Shown: positions 7,888-17,230, numbered from the stretch's first letter. The stretch is 46,695 bases of DNA from Firmicutes bacterium CAG:238 (GCA_000435615.1 FR881970.1:3334-50028); one strand, 5' to 3'. The notes: generated by a model from the sequence alone, not told the origin. Numbers and translations: made by a program.

Positions 7888-7921
7888 GCAGACTGTCAGA
7901 GAGAGGATGGTCTGCTTTTTT
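7888..7921 (+). terminator. Riboswitch-linked intrinsic terminator
   Basis: GCAGACTGTC (7888-7897) pairs with GATGGTCTGC (7906-7915) over 10 bp including two G-U pairs, loop AGAGAGAG, then six T. It lies between the cobalamin aptamer and the first gene, as an expression platform should. Confidence 0.82.
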
Positions 7922-7942
7922 CGTCTTTTCATCCTTTTGATT

Positions 7943-8189
7943 GGGCGGTACTGTGAAGGAAAGTACCGCCCACGATGAGACAAGGATTTAGATATACAAG
8001 ATGTGTGAGGGTCACATAGCGGAGCTTTTCGTTAGTTTTCGGTCAGTTCCTCGGAGAAGGGCTGAAAGCATGTGGAAGGTTGATGCTTTGATGATACGGC
8101 GGGCAGCCGCCGGGAAAGAAAAATAATTCAAAAAAAGAAGTGAATCGCATTTCAAGGTGCTTAGACTGTCATAAGGACGGAGAAATGCG
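7943..8189 (+). other. Structured leader between terminator and first secreted protein
   Basis: No open frame of note. Three hairpins are visible: GGGCGGTACT/AGTACCGCCC (7943-7971), CGGCGG-GCAG-CCGCCG (8097-8112) and CGCATTTC/GAAATGCG (8146-8189). The middle one has a counterpart in the leader of the second operon (17399-17416). No known riboswitch motif was recognised here. Confidence 0.5.
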
Positions 8190-8216
8190 AAGCGAAAAAG
8201 TTCAGGAGGTTAAAAA

Positions 8217-8852
8217 ATGAACAAAAGAACAATGAAAAAGGGCCTTGCCATAGTTCTTGCACTGGTTATGGTATTTGCCATGACAGCGACAGCGTTCGCA
8301 AGCACAAACGGTACCGCAACTGTGAATGTAACAGTGAATGGTACATCTGTGGAGACATTCTCTTACGCAGTAGGTACAGATACAAATGTGAAGGATGTAC
8401 TGAGCGGTCATTACGGTGCGAATTCGGTTTGGTCAGGGGATTACTTGACGAGTATCATGTTAAATTCTACGACATATGCATCGGCACCATACATACCGGT
8501 ATCAGGAGCTTTTGATGATTCAGACATCTATGTTGCGGGTGTAGATACATATCTTGATTCACTGAATGCACAGCCGGAGTTCTCACAATATGGTGGAATA
8601 TACATGGATGCTTCCTCTATGATTAGCGCCGGATATTTCTTCTTAGCAGATATGCAGCATACATGCTATATAGGTAGTGACTGGATGTACAAAGTGGATT
8701 ATGCAGCAGATGGCTATGGTAATCCGGTAGTACCGGGAGAGGAACGCATTGGCTGGTATGATAACTTCTATCAATATACGATGGCTGAATGTAAGTTATC
8801 AGACGGCGATATTGTATACCTTACATATGGTGTTTCGAATACTATATTCTAA
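8217..8852 (+). CDS. Secreted protein with a probable DUF4430 (transcobalamin-like) fold, operon 1 small subunit
   Basis: A 211-residue exported protein with a clear signal peptide (KK, a hydrophobic ALVMVFAM core, cleavage after AFA at residue 28). The mature part begins with repeated beta-strand sequence (TVNVTVNGTSVETFSY), then a segment equivalent to the ripening of a DUF4430/transcobalamin C-terminal domain: SDWMYKVDYAADGYGNP followed by LSDGDIVYLTYG. Those two motifs mirror the GWMY.(V/L)NG and (D)G(D)(x)I.(W/F)HY pairs of the domain in the giant neighbours. It is divergent, so the family call is moderate. AGGAGG precedes the ATG by 8 bases. It is the first gene behind cobalamin riboswitch 1. 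There is no lipobox or sortase motif, so it should be released or bound non-covalently. Confidence 0.65.
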   Translation: MNKRTMKKGLAIVLALVMVFAMTATAFASTNGTATVNVTVNGTSVETFSYAVGTDTNVKDVLSGHYGANSVWSGDYLTSIMLNSTTYASAPYIPVSGAFDDSDIYVAGVDTYLDSLNAQPEFSQYGGIYMDASSMISAGYFFLADMQHTCYIGSDWMYKVDYAADGYGNPVVPGEERIGWYDNFYQYTMAECKLSDGDIVYLTYGVSNTIF

Positions 8853-8888
8853 GTATGAATTCCGAAAAACACAAATATTAAGCAAACT

Positions 8889-8914
8889 AGGAGGCGGTGT
8901 TGTGCCGCCTTCTG
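8889..8914 (+). promoter_or_regulatory. Intercistronic hairpin
   Basis: AGGCGG (8892-8897) and CCGCCT (8905-8910) pair with a 7-base loop, followed by TCTGTTTCTG, a weak T-rich tail. It probably attenuates or processes the transcript between the small and giant genes. The second operon has a hairpin at the same place. Confidence 0.5.
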
Positions 8915-8977
8915 TTTCTGAAAAAACTATTGAAGGAAAGATAAAACGATGAAGAACAAACAAAGGAAGGAGCAAAA

Positions 8978-11900
8978 ATGAAACAAAGGAATCTGATAAT
9001 AAAGCAACTTGTTTGTTTGCTTTTAGTATTTGCCCTGTGCCTGCCATGCACGACACTTCCTGCGATGGCTGATGTACCGGATAACGTGACATCAACAGCA
9101 CCGCACGGATATTTGTCAGATCTTTCGCTTGCCAGAAGCACGAAAGATACAACAAACATATATTCATATGATCCGGAAACAGGTCAGCTGGGTAATCCAT
9201 TTACATTTAATGCAAAAACGACAGAGTATACAGTAGCGTTCCCGGAACTTGCAACAGCTCCTTTTGTAATGTCATATACGCCGACTACTACTGCAATTCT
9301 AAACGATACATATACGGAAGATGGTGCTCCGCAATTGACCGGAGCATGGGCACTTTCTGATGATCCGAAAACAAGCCCGGAATTGAATGCGACGAAGACA
9401 CTATACAGCGGAGGCAAGGCTACGATAAAGGGCATGACTTTTAGGAGTTTCTTTGGCACTACGACTCCAAGTGCGGTCTCATCAGAACCTATTACCTTAT
9501 ATTATTTAACCGGAGAATATACACAGGGTGAAGGCACAAATATAACCTTTGCAAATAAAGATGTTTACAAATTCAACTTCTATCGTATATTATCCTTAGC
9601 CGCAGCTCCGACGGTAAAAGATGAAATTGGGACGAGCTTTGCAACGACTCCTAGAGCTATTACGAATCCATATGCAACGGAATTCAGCATTACGATTCCA
9701 AGGAGCACAAAGTCTCTTTCAGTTACAGCAACACCGGTTACACCGGCAAGCACGGATGTGAAATTTGATAACGGTCAAGGCGGTTATGCAGCAGCCGAGG
9801 ATTCCGGAGCATATAAACTTACATTAGCTGATTATGGAGAGAAGTATAAACAGGCGGATGGTTCCCTTGTAATACCGTTTACTTTAGCGTGTAAGGAAGA
9901 TTGTAAAGGCGGCGTTGACGGACATTATACTCTGAAAGTTAATTTTGAAGCTTCCGGTCAGATAACTGCCGAAACAACGACAAGTGTTAAAGCAAGTGAA
10001 TTGAAGGATTGGACACCAACCTACTCTGCGAAGGATAAAGACGGCAAGGATGCTACAGAGAAGGTTACTTTGAAGTATTATCAAAGTGACGGAACAACAG
10101 GACTTGCGGATATGGAGGCTGTTACGGCATACATCGGAGATGCAAAGACCAACAATACTTTTGTCGTTTTACTCAGTCTGCAGGATGCGGAAGATGTAAG
10201 AATGACGGTTACAGTTTTGCCTGCGTCAGATCCTGAAAAGGAAAATGATTATATCGAAAATATTAAGCTCTCTACATCGGACGGATATGAAATCTTCGAT
10301 ATGAGCAAAGCTGTATCTGATGAAAAGGGCAGGTATTGCATTGATGTAGCATATGGCGGCACACTATATGGAAAATATTCTATGCCTTTGACTTTGACGG
10401 ATTCTGCAAAGAACGGTGCAGGCAATCTTCGTATATCTGCAACACTTACCAATGAGGATGGCGAGGTTGTTCGCAGTTCACATGCCGAAGAAAGCGGTCA
10501 GCCATTTTATGCGAGTCAGAATTATATTACAGATCTGACGACATTTAATTACTACGGCAAGACTTATCCTGGCGGAATTATGAAGTTCTATGATTTCTTC
10601 GACGGGCTTGAACTTGGTACTTATAACTTTACGGTCAAGGTTTTTAATAAAGAAAACAATAAGCTGTATGACGAGCGTACAATCAAACTCACACTCGTAC
10701 CGTATCTGAGCAGTTTGAGTGTGTTTGACGGCGAGAGACAGATTAAGACCAGTCCGGATATAAGCAATCCGTTTGATAATAAGACACAAAACATTGTACG
10801 GTATACGCGAGAGTATAATGTTACAGTTCCTGCGGGAATTAACGAAATTACTTTAATGGGAGCAGCAACCGGATGGAGAACGCTTGATACAAAGCCTATG
10901 GGATATATCTGTTATGATGGAGAACAGAAAGTTGCAGTAGGCGTCACTGGTTTTCCGCACCGGGATAATACTTATAGCTGGTTTGATGATGACGGGTTTA
11001 AGGTGGACTTGAGTAAATGTCAGAAGCAGGGCGACAAATATGTTGTGCCGTTTTCTATGGTATGGGGCGACAGCACTTCTGCTATGCGGAGCGACTATAA
11101 ACTCTATGTTACTGTGGGAGAGGCAAGTGACTGGAAGATAACCACGCAGCCGAAAGGCGGCACATACGATAAAGGCGCTTCCGTCAAATTATCCGTTTCA
11201 GTAACAGGGGAAGCGAAAGATAAAGTATCCTATCAATGGCAGTGGGCAGCGGATAGTTTAAATGATAATGCTTATAAAGACATTGCAGGTGCTACACAGT
11301 CGTCCTTTGAACCTCCAACGAAAGTCGGTGGTAAGAGATCCTACCGCTGTGTAGTCACAGATAATGGCAATATCAAACAAAAAAGTAAAGCGGCAGAAGT
11401 AAAGGTAAACTTGGGAAAAGTAAATGATCCTGAGATTGTTATTCAGCCGGGAACTTATTCAAATCTTGATGTTCCAAGTGATACAAGTGCTTATCAGAGA
11501 GAATATATAGAAGGACAAACCATACTGCCTCTTCAGATTGCGGCGGGCAGCACAGAAGTTACGGACTATGCAAACAAAAGTGGAGATGTAATAATAGAGT
11601 TTGTATGGTATGAAAATTCTAAGGATTCATATGAAGGAGCGAAAGTAATTGATGCAGCAAACTATACGCTCGGTTCGAATTCGCGCTCCAAAGATGTCGA
11701 CAATGTAGGAAACACAGTGCGCGGATTAATCAGCAGCTGCAGTATTACTGAGAAGCTTTCGGTGGGCATGCATTACTATTTCTGTGAAGTTACTGCAGTA
11801 GCTGCAGATGATGATGCCAACAGGAGTGCCACAATCCGCAGTGAAATCCTTCCAATTACTATTCTGTCGCGCGGCAAAATAGAAGAGTTTGAAGGAACCG

Positions 11901-14614
11901 GTACGGAGAGCAATCCGTATTGGATTAAAACTGAGGATCACCTGAAAAAAATAAAAACTCTCGTAGAGGGCGGAGATTCCCTGAATGGTGCAATATTTAA
12001 ACTGGCAAACGATATTACACTTCCTGTTGAGTGGCAACCGATCGGCAAGAATAATGGCGGAGCAGGGAAATATCTGCTGGCATTCAGCGGAACGATTGAT
12101 GGCGGAAATCACAAAATGACAATTTCAAAAGGCGGAAAACCTCTTTTGAATTATGCCCGTGACGCTGTAGTAAAGAATTTGAAGATTTATGGCGAGGATA
12201 TAAACGGTGCAGGTCTGCTCGATAAAGCATGCGTTGACTATGGTACGGATGGCGTATATCAGCAATTTACGGATCCGGATATCATCACAGTGGAAAACGT
12301 AACACTGCTCAGCAAAAGCAGAACACGCGGTTCAGGTCTTGTCAATGGTGGATATTCGTCCGGTATCAATAATATCATCATCCGCAATTGTACAATTGAA
12401 AAAGATGTTATCGTAGGCTATGACAAGAGTCAATCCGCAATCGGTTCTTTTGTAGGCACACTTAATGGACGTATTGAGGACAGCGTAAGCTATGCGACGG
12501 TGTACGGTAACCGCGAGGTAGGCGGTCTGGCAGGTAAAAAGGGACAGTCCATGGGTGACTGCACAATCATAAACAGCGAATTTCTTGGAAGCATTGAAGC
12601 TACCGGCGGATGCGTGGGCGGAATCCTTGGTGCAGGATATATCAGTACCTCGGCTCCGAATACACCGCCTGTATCCGTGCGAAACTGCTATGTTGCCGCA
12701 GATATTACCGGAAACAGCAAAGAATTTCTCAGTGGTGGCGATAATTTAGGAAGCGGTGTAGGTGGCATCATAGGCTCAGAATATGGAATCCGTGATGCAT
12801 GGAATGATGCATATATATCAGATAACCATTTTTATGGTACGATTCATGACACGAGCGATACAGATACATATGCACATGTAGGAGGAATTATAGGAGAACT
12901 TGGTGCTTATGGTAAGCATCAGTTTTACACAAACAACTATTATCTGGCAAACGAGCATTACAAGGGGCTGGGCAGTATGGTAAAAACAGCCGCCGATTGG
13001 GATTCGGAAAAAGCCTTTGCGGCCAAATCTGAAAAGGAATTTGCAGATGGTACGGTATTAAATCTGCTTAACAAAGGTGTGCTTAAGAACTGGATTCAGC
13101 GCAAAGAAGGCACAGATGCTGATTCCCCTTACCCTATTCATAGTAAGGTCGCATATGTACGTGAAATAAAAATTTCGGGCGAATATACGATAAAGTATTC
13201 TGTAGGAGAAGCGTTAAATCTCACAGGTGCAAAGTTTACCGCTTACTGGAGTAATGGAGACGTCACATATCCATCCCTAAAAGAGGTAACGATTACAGGA
13301 TACAATAAAAATCTTCGGGGAGTGCAGACCATTACTGTAACTTATGGCGTTGCAAAAACAACATTTGACGTGACAGTACTGTACAAGTCTTCGGAGGTAA
13401 AGAAGATTTCCGTATACTTCACATTGCTTGGCGATACGAAGCACGGCGATCTGACAGAAGCCACCGGAACACACACGCTGAAAGATAACAACCTGCAAGA
13501 GTGGGTTAAAAAAACTCGGGTCAATATCGACAATAATAAGACCGTTTATGATGTAATGAAAATAGTGCTTAACGCAAACCACATTACATGGAAAGAAAGC
13601 AATAAACGTGGAACGGTATATATTGAAAGTTTAACCAGAAATGGCGTAACTATTGGAGAATTTGACAACGGAACACTTTCAGGCTGGATGTACACATTAA
13701 ACGGACATCACCCGAACTTAGGCGTAGCCCAGCAGTTCTTAGACGGCGAAGAGGATATCATCTTCCACTACACAGATGACTATACTGTGGAAGAAGGCTC
13801 TGAGCATTGGAACATTCCGGGCGGCGGCACTGTCGAAGAAGTCAAAGATGTCACAACCGACGCCAAGGCAGGCACAACGACCGCACCGACCGATGTCAAG
13901 GTAAGTGAAAAGACCAATGTAGACGGCACGAAGACGAAGGTTGCTGATGTCAAGGTTTCTGCTGATAATCAGAAAGAAATTCTGAAACAGGCAAAGGAAA
14001 AGAAATCAAACGAAATCATCTTGGTTGTTTCCAGCAAATCTGTCGGCGACGCGACGAAAGCTGATGTAACACTTGATAAGAGCTTCATCGACTCCATCGT
14101 AAAAGACACCGATGCGAAGCTGACAATCAGAACACCGTTTGGCAATAAGACTTACACGCAGGAAGAGCTGAAAGCGATGTCAGAAGCTGCAACAGGTCAG
14201 ACAATAAGCGTTGCAATCGAAAAGGCAGCAGAGCCAATTGATGACAATGCAGGGAAAGTGGAAAAAGCGAAAGCTCTGACGAAAGACCTGAAGCTCGTTG
14301 CTCGCTCCGCAAAGACTGCGAAGAAGAATGTCAAGGTAACTCTCAAGATGAGCAGCAAGGCTGCAGCTTCCATCAAGGAGCTGAAAGACCTTGGCTACAC
14401 AGTCAAGTACAGGTACTATCGCTCAACGAAAAAAGCATCCGCCTACAAGTCCGCAGTGACCAAGTCCACCAAGACTTATCTCAACACAGCAGGCAAGAAA
14501 GGCAAGATGTACTACTATAAAGCACAGGTTCGTGTTTACGACGAAAACGGGAAACTCATTGCAAAGACAGCACTCAAGCAGTGCAAGTACGCGAGCAGAA
14601 CCTGGAGCAGATAG
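8978..14614 (+). CDS. Giant secreted multidomain protein with Ig-like, beta-helix and DUF4430 (transcobalamin-like) domains, operon 1
   Basis: 1878 residues. Signal peptide 1-31 (cleavage after PAMA). A cadherin-like beta-sandwich pattern (LSDLSLARS...Y.V.FPE) near 47-90 and another near 575-640. An Ig-like domain around 718-811 with YQWQWAAD and SYRCVVTDNG. A repeat-rich stretch at about 971-1360 resembling GLUG/parallel beta-helix surface proteins (FSGTIDGGNHKMTI, VGGLAGKKGQS, VGGIIGELG). An Ig-like group 3/4 module at about 1392-1470. A DUF4430-type domain at about 1476-1611, with FTLLGDTKHG, FDNGTLSGWMYTLNGHHPN and DIIFHYTDDY. A lysine-rich C-terminal module at 1625-1878 shared with the second giant. 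AGGAAGGAG precedes the ATG. No LPXTG motif or SLH domain was seen, so the C-terminal module may hold it to the envelope. The DUF4430 fold occurs at the C-terminus of transcobalamin, and the riboswitch upstream makes corrinoid binding plausible but unproven. Confidence 0.8.
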   Translation: MKQRNLIIKQLVCLLLVFALCLPCTTLPAMADVPDNVTSTAPHGYLSDLSLARSTKDTTNIYSYDPETGQLGNPFTFNAKTTEYTVAFPELATAPFVMSYTPTTTAILNDTYTEDGAPQLTGAWALSDDPKTSPELNATKTLYSGGKATIKGMTFRSFFGTTTPSAVSSEPITLYYLTGEYTQGEGTNITFANKDVYKFNFYRILSLAAAPTVKDEIGTSFATTPRAITNPYATEFSITIPRSTKSLSVTATPVTPASTDVKFDNGQGGYAAAEDSGAYKLTLADYGEKYKQADGSLVIPFTLACKEDCKGGVDGHYTLKVNFEASGQITAETTTSVKASELKDWTPTYSAKDKDGKDATEKVTLKYYQSDGTTGLADMEAVTAYIGDAKTNNTFVVLLSLQDAEDVRMTVTVLPASDPEKENDYIENIKLSTSDGYEIFDMSKAVSDEKGRYCIDVAYGGTLYGKYSMPLTLTDSAKNGAGNLRISATLTNEDGEVVRSSHAEESGQPFYASQNYITDLTTFNYYGKTYPGGIMKFYDFFDGLELGTYNFTVKVFNKENNKLYDERTIKLTLVPYLSSLSVFDGERQIKTSPDISNPFDNKTQNIVRYTREYNVTVPAGINEITLMGAATGWRTLDTKPMGYICYDGEQKVAVGVTGFPHRDNTYSWFDDDGFKVDLSKCQKQGDKYVVPFSMVWGDSTSAMRSDYKLYVTVGEASDWKITTQPKGGTYDKGASVKLSVSVTGEAKDKVSYQWQWAADSLNDNAYKDIAGATQSSFEPPTKVGGKRSYRCVVTDNGNIKQKSKAAEVKVNLGKVNDPEIVIQPGTYSNLDVPSDTSAYQREYIEGQTILPLQIAAGSTEVTDYANKSGDVIIEFVWYENSKDSYEGAKVIDAANYTLGSNSRSKDVDNVGNTVRGLISSCSITEKLSVGMHYYFCEVTAVAADDDANRSATIRSEILPITILSRGKIEEFEGTGTESNPYWIKTEDHLKKIKTLVEGGDSLNGAIFKLANDITLPVEWQPIGKNNGGAGKYLLAFSGTIDGGNHKMTISKGGKPLLNYARDAVVKNLKIYGEDINGAGLLDKACVDYGTDGVYQQFTDPDIITVENVTLLSKSRTRGSGLVNGGYSSGINNIIIRNCTIEKDVIVGYDKSQSAIGSFVGTLNGRIEDSVSYATVYGNREVGGLAGKKGQSMGDCTIINSEFLGSIEATGGCVGGILGAGYISTSAPNTPPVSVRNCYVAADITGNSKEFLSGGDNLGSGVGGIIGSEYGIRDAWNDAYISDNHFYGTIHDTSDTDTYAHVGGIIGELGAYGKHQFYTNNYYLANEHYKGLGSMVKTAADWDSEKAFAAKSEKEFADGTVLNLLNKGVLKNWIQRKEGTDADSPYPIHSKVAYVREIKISGEYTIKYSVGEALNLTGAKFTAYWSNGDVTYPSLKEVTITGYNKNLRGVQTITVTYGVAKTTFDVTVLYKSSEVKKISVYFTLLGDTKHGDLTEATGTHTLKDNNLQEWVKKTRVNIDNNKTVYDVMKIVLNANHITWKESNKRGTVYIESLTRNGVTIGEFDNGTLSGWMYTLNGHHPNLGVAQQFLDGEEDIIFHYTDDYTVEEGSEHWNIPGGGTVEEVKDVTTDAKAGTTTAPTDVKVSEKTNVDGTKTKVADVKVSADNQKEILKQAKEKKSNEIILVVSSKSVGDATKADVTLDKSFIDSIVKDTDAKLTIRTPFGNKTYTQEELKAMSEAATGQTISVAIEKAAEPIDDNAGKVEKAKALTKDLKLVARSAKTAKKNVKVTLKMSSKAAASIKELKDLGYTVKYRYYRSTKKASAYKSAVTKSTKTYLNTAGKKGKMYYYKAQVRVYDENGKLIAKTALKQCKYASRTWSR

Positions 14615-14703
14615 GGATATTACATAACAGGGCATCAATGAATTCAGGAATAAATTGATGTAAACAGAGAAACTGCAAAGCGGGTGTACGCTTTGCAGTT
14701 TTT
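13849..14703 (+). repeat. Segmental duplication, copy 1 (C-terminal module plus terminator)
   Basis: Encodes the last ~253 residues of the first giant protein, its stop, the AACAGGGCATCAA stretch and the terminator. It is closely similar at DNA and protein level to 22194-23049; the final ~70 residues differ at only a few positions. Confidence 0.9.
14671..14703 (+). terminator. Intrinsic terminator of operon 1
   Basis: AACTGCAAAGCG (14671-14682), loop GGTGTA, CGCTTTGCAGTT (14689-14700), then T-rich. Nearly the same hairpin ends operon 2. Confidence 0.9.
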
Positions 14704-14704
14704 C

Positions 14705-14733
14705 TTGTTTCTTTTCCGAAAATCAAGTATACT
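14705..14733 (+). promoter_or_regulatory. Promoter of the AAA-ATPase/nuclease-like gene
   Basis: TTGTTT (14705-14710), 17-bp spacer, TATACT (14728-14733). It abuts the preceding terminator, so the gene has its own transcript. Confidence 0.65.
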
Positions 14734-14791
14734 ATAGATATATGTATGGAACAGACAGAAACCGCAAACTTTCTGAAGGGAGTGTAAAGAA

Positions 14792-16498
14792 ATGAGCGAT
14801 ACCATAAAAAAGAAAATCTCTATCGGCGTGGAGGATTTTAAAAGAATTATCGATAAAAACGGGTATTTTGTGGATAAAACCCTGATGATACAGAAATTGA
14901 TTGAAAGCGAAGCGATGGTTACTTTGTTTACTCGCCCGAGGCGCTTCGGCAAGACGCTCAATCAGTTTATGATCCGCCGTTTCTTTGAGGATGAAATTAC
15001 GGAAAAAGGCGAGAAAGTCGATAACGGTTATCTTTTTGACGGACTGAAAATTACAGAATGCGGCGAAGAAATTATGAAACACAGCCAGCAGTATCCTGTA
15101 ATTTTTCTAACCTTAAAGTCAGCGAAGCAGCCGACATACGAGCTTGCTTATGCCGAACTGAAAAAAAGAATTTACGAGGAATTTGACAGACATCAATATG
15201 TGCTTGGAAAAGGCGTGCTGTCGAAAACAGAGGAACTTCGCTTTCAAGAGATTTTATCCTTGAAAGCGGAGGAAGATTTATATACGGATGCACTCGGATT
15301 CTTGTCTAAGTGCCTTTTCAAGTACCATGGCAAAAACACGATTATCCTCATCGACGAGTACGATGTGCCGCTGGAAAATGCGTATTTTGAAGGTTTTTAC
15401 GATAAGATGATTAAATTCATCCGCTCGCTTTTCGAATCGGCATTAAAGACCAACCCATACCTTGAAAAAAGTGTGATCACGGGGTGCCTCAGAATTAGTA
15501 AGGAGAGCATCTTTACGGGTCTGAACAACTTAGAAACGGACAGCGTTCTTCATACACGCTACGGAGACAGCTTCGGCTTTACGCAGGAAGAAGTGGAAGA
15601 ACTGCTTGCGTACTATGGCTTAAGCGAGCAGCTTGAGGAGGTAAAGCAATGGTATGACGGCTACCTGTTCAATCATTTTGAAATCTACAACCCGTGGAGC
15701 CTTCTCAAATATGTCAATGACAGAAAAGACCATGTGACCGAGTTTGCACTGCCGTACTGGTCGAATACCTCTTCGAACAGCATTGTGCGTGAGATGGTAG
15801 GCGAAGCGGATGAGGACGCAAAGCGCGACCTGGAAACTTTGATTAATGGGGGCACGATAGAAAAACAGGTGCATGAGGACATTACCTATGGCGATATTCA
15901 TCAGACACAGGATAATCTTTGGAATTTCCTGTTCTTTACGGGCTATCTGAAAAAGGTCGGCGAGCGTAAGGATGGCAATAATCTTCAGCTTCAAATGAAG
16001 ATTCCAAACATTGAGATTGCAACGATATACGAAAACTCTATTTCCTATTGGTTCGACCAAAGAATGAAAAAAACTGACCGCAGCCCGTTAAAACATGCGC
16101 TGGAAGAGGGTGACTGTGAAGCGGCGGCGGACTTCATTAACCGTCAGCTTGCGGACACCATCAGCTTTTACGACTATGCTGAGAATTTCTATCATGGCTT
16201 TATGGCAGGGCTTCTTGTGAATATCGGCGGCTACAGCGTAAAATCCAACCGCGAGAGCGGAAACGGCAGGCCCGACATCGTGATGCAGACGGCGAACATC
16301 CGCAAGGGCAGAGTGATTATTTTGGAGCTTAAAATAGCGGGCAGCATCGCAGAGATGGAAGCAGCCTGCGACCGCGGACTTGCACAGATTGAAGAGCAGC
16401 ACTATGCAGAACCTTTTACAACGGAGGGTTACCCCGAAGTAAAGAAGTATGCACTGAGTTTCTATAAGAAAGAGTGCATGGTAAAAAAAGCGGAATAA
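14792..16498 (+). CDS. AAA-ATPase-like protein with C-terminal PD-(D/E)XK nuclease-like domain
   Basis: 568 residues. The N-terminal half is the 'AAA-ATPase-like' family: a FKRIIDKNGYFVDKT opening, the P-loop variant RPRRFGKTL near residue 50, and the Walker B IILIDEYDVPLE near residue 186. The C-terminal ~100 residues match the PD-(D/E)XK superfamily, with GNGRPDIVM then VIILELKIA (Asp and Glu-x-Lys of the catalytic core). Such proteins are abundant, often in multiple copies, in gut Clostridia and Bacteroides; their role is not established, and defence or mobile-element functions have been suggested. The gene carries its own promoter and GGGAG site. It sits exactly between the two riboswitch operons and shares no sequence with them. 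Confidence 0.85.
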   Translation: MSDTIKKKISIGVEDFKRIIDKNGYFVDKTLMIQKLIESEAMVTLFTRPRRFGKTLNQFMIRRFFEDEITEKGEKVDNGYLFDGLKITECGEEIMKHSQQYPVIFLTLKSAKQPTYELAYAELKKRIYEEFDRHQYVLGKGVLSKTEELRFQEILSLKAEEDLYTDALGFLSKCLFKYHGKNTIILIDEYDVPLENAYFEGFYDKMIKFIRSLFESALKTNPYLEKSVITGCLRISKESIFTGLNNLETDSVLHTRYGDSFGFTQEEVEELLAYYGLSEQLEEVKQWYDGYLFNHFEIYNPWSLLKYVNDRKDHVTEFALPYWSNTSSNSIVREMVGEADEDAKRDLETLINGGTIEKQVHEDITYGDIHQTQDNLWNFLFFTGYLKKVGERKDGNNLQLQMKIPNIEIATIYENSISYWFDQRMKKTDRSPLKHALEEGDCEAAADFINRQLADTISFYDYAENFYHGFMAGLLVNIGGYSVKSNRESGNGRPDIVMQTANIRKGRVIILELKIAGSIAEMEAACDRGLAQIEEQHYAEPFTTEGYPEVKKYALSFYKKECMVKKAE

Positions 16499-16516
16499 CA
16501 ATAGCAGGCGTAAAAA

Positions 16517-16559
16517 TGTAAAGCTTCTGCTTGACAACAAAAGCAGAAAGTGCTAATCT
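16517..16559 (+). promoter_or_regulatory. Promoter of the second cobalamin-riboswitch operon with an XRE-type operator
   Basis: TTGACA (16531-16536), 17-bp spacer, TAATCT (16554-16559). TGTAAAGC (16517-16524) and GCTTGACA (16529-16536) form a dyad over the -35 box. The same half-sites, the same position relative to -35 and the following AAAGTGCTA all recur in the XRE regulator promoter at 24772-24811. Confidence 0.65.
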
Positions 16560-16607
16560 ACAGATAGACAAGTAAATAAGAAATGTTTGGTTTATGGTCG
16601 CAGAGGG

Positions 16608-16720
16608 TTTGTTTCGAAGGAGGCAGATGTCGGCTGCGTGAAATGACAAGCCGGTGCGAGGCCGGTGCGGTCTTACCTCCACTGTATGCGGAATTTGTCC
16701 GCGAGTCAGGACTGTCAGCC
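16608..16720 (+). ncRNA. Cobalamin riboswitch 2 (first of a tandem pair)
   Basis: The core CCGGTGCGAGGCCGG (P4 hairpin), then TGCGGTCTTACCTCCACTGTATGCGG and the B12-box-like GCGAGTCAGGAC (16701-16712), follows the order of the cobalamin aptamer. GCGGAATTTGTCCGC forms a short P6-type stem. It lies ~50 bp after a strong promoter. No T-run terminator of real strength follows; AAAGAA-GCA-TTCTTT at 16851-16868 is a weak candidate. Confidence 0.7.
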
Positions 16721-17010
16721 ATGAAGCAGGTTTTGCATCAAGGTGGAATGCTCGATCGGCTGCGATTCTCCGGTTAACGAAAGGGAGAGGTGTTATTTGT
16801 TGTGCTTTTACATAAGAAAGCAGGAAATAGCGCAGAATCGCGAAGCCGAGAAAGAAGCATTCTTTTTTGTATCCGAAAAGGTAAATTTCGGATTATCAGA
16901 ATTACATAGGACACATGATCGTCCGGCAATGCAAACCGACCAACGAACCAAACTGTGCGGAGCTGCTTTCAAATGCAGAAGCCTCCGTATCAAGCAGCAG
17001 AGTCCAAAAG

Positions 17011-17186
17011 TCACAAGTACAGGCAGTGCCGGATAAAAGGAAAGGGGTCAGAATCCCCTGCTTTACCCGAAGCTGTATGTGTATGAGCCCCGCGTTCGCG
17101 ACGAAAGTCGGTCACTGAAAGGGAAGGCGGAACGCCGGGCGCAGTCGAGGCAGTCGACCTATTACACGAGCCAGAAGACTTGGTGA
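17011..17186 (+). ncRNA. Cobalamin riboswitch 3 (second of a tandem pair, full-length type)
   Basis: Elements in order: P1 strand TCACAAG (17011-17017), GTGCCGGATAAAAGGAA, P4 hairpin GGGGTCAGAATCCCC, GCTTTACCCGAAGCTGTATG, TGAGC, TCACTG, GGGAAGGCGG and the B12 box AGCCAGAAGACTTGG (17169-17183), whose end re-pairs with the P1 strand. This is the long form with the peripheral P7-P11 arm. A terminator at 17231-17296 follows. Confidence 0.85.
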
Positions 17187-17230
17187 TGTGCGGAGCGCCT
17201 TGGGAGCGCAATTTGGGCACTGGAACAGAC

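Noticed and set aside
7922..8216. A second aptamer (c-di-GMP or another cobalamin type) in the operon 1 leader.
   Set aside because: Hairpins are present but no B12 box or GEMM core could be matched.
8949..8981. Ten-codon reading frame MKNKQRKEQK overlapping the giant gene start (ATGA).
   Set aside because: No ribosome binding site at a good distance and low-complexity A-rich code; it is most likely just the SD region of the following gene.
13277..13582. Antisense reading frames of 60-170 codons inside the giant genes and elsewhere.
   Set aside because: They lie opposite well-supported genes, lack ribosome binding sites and read as Cys/Leu/Phe-rich shadow sequence.
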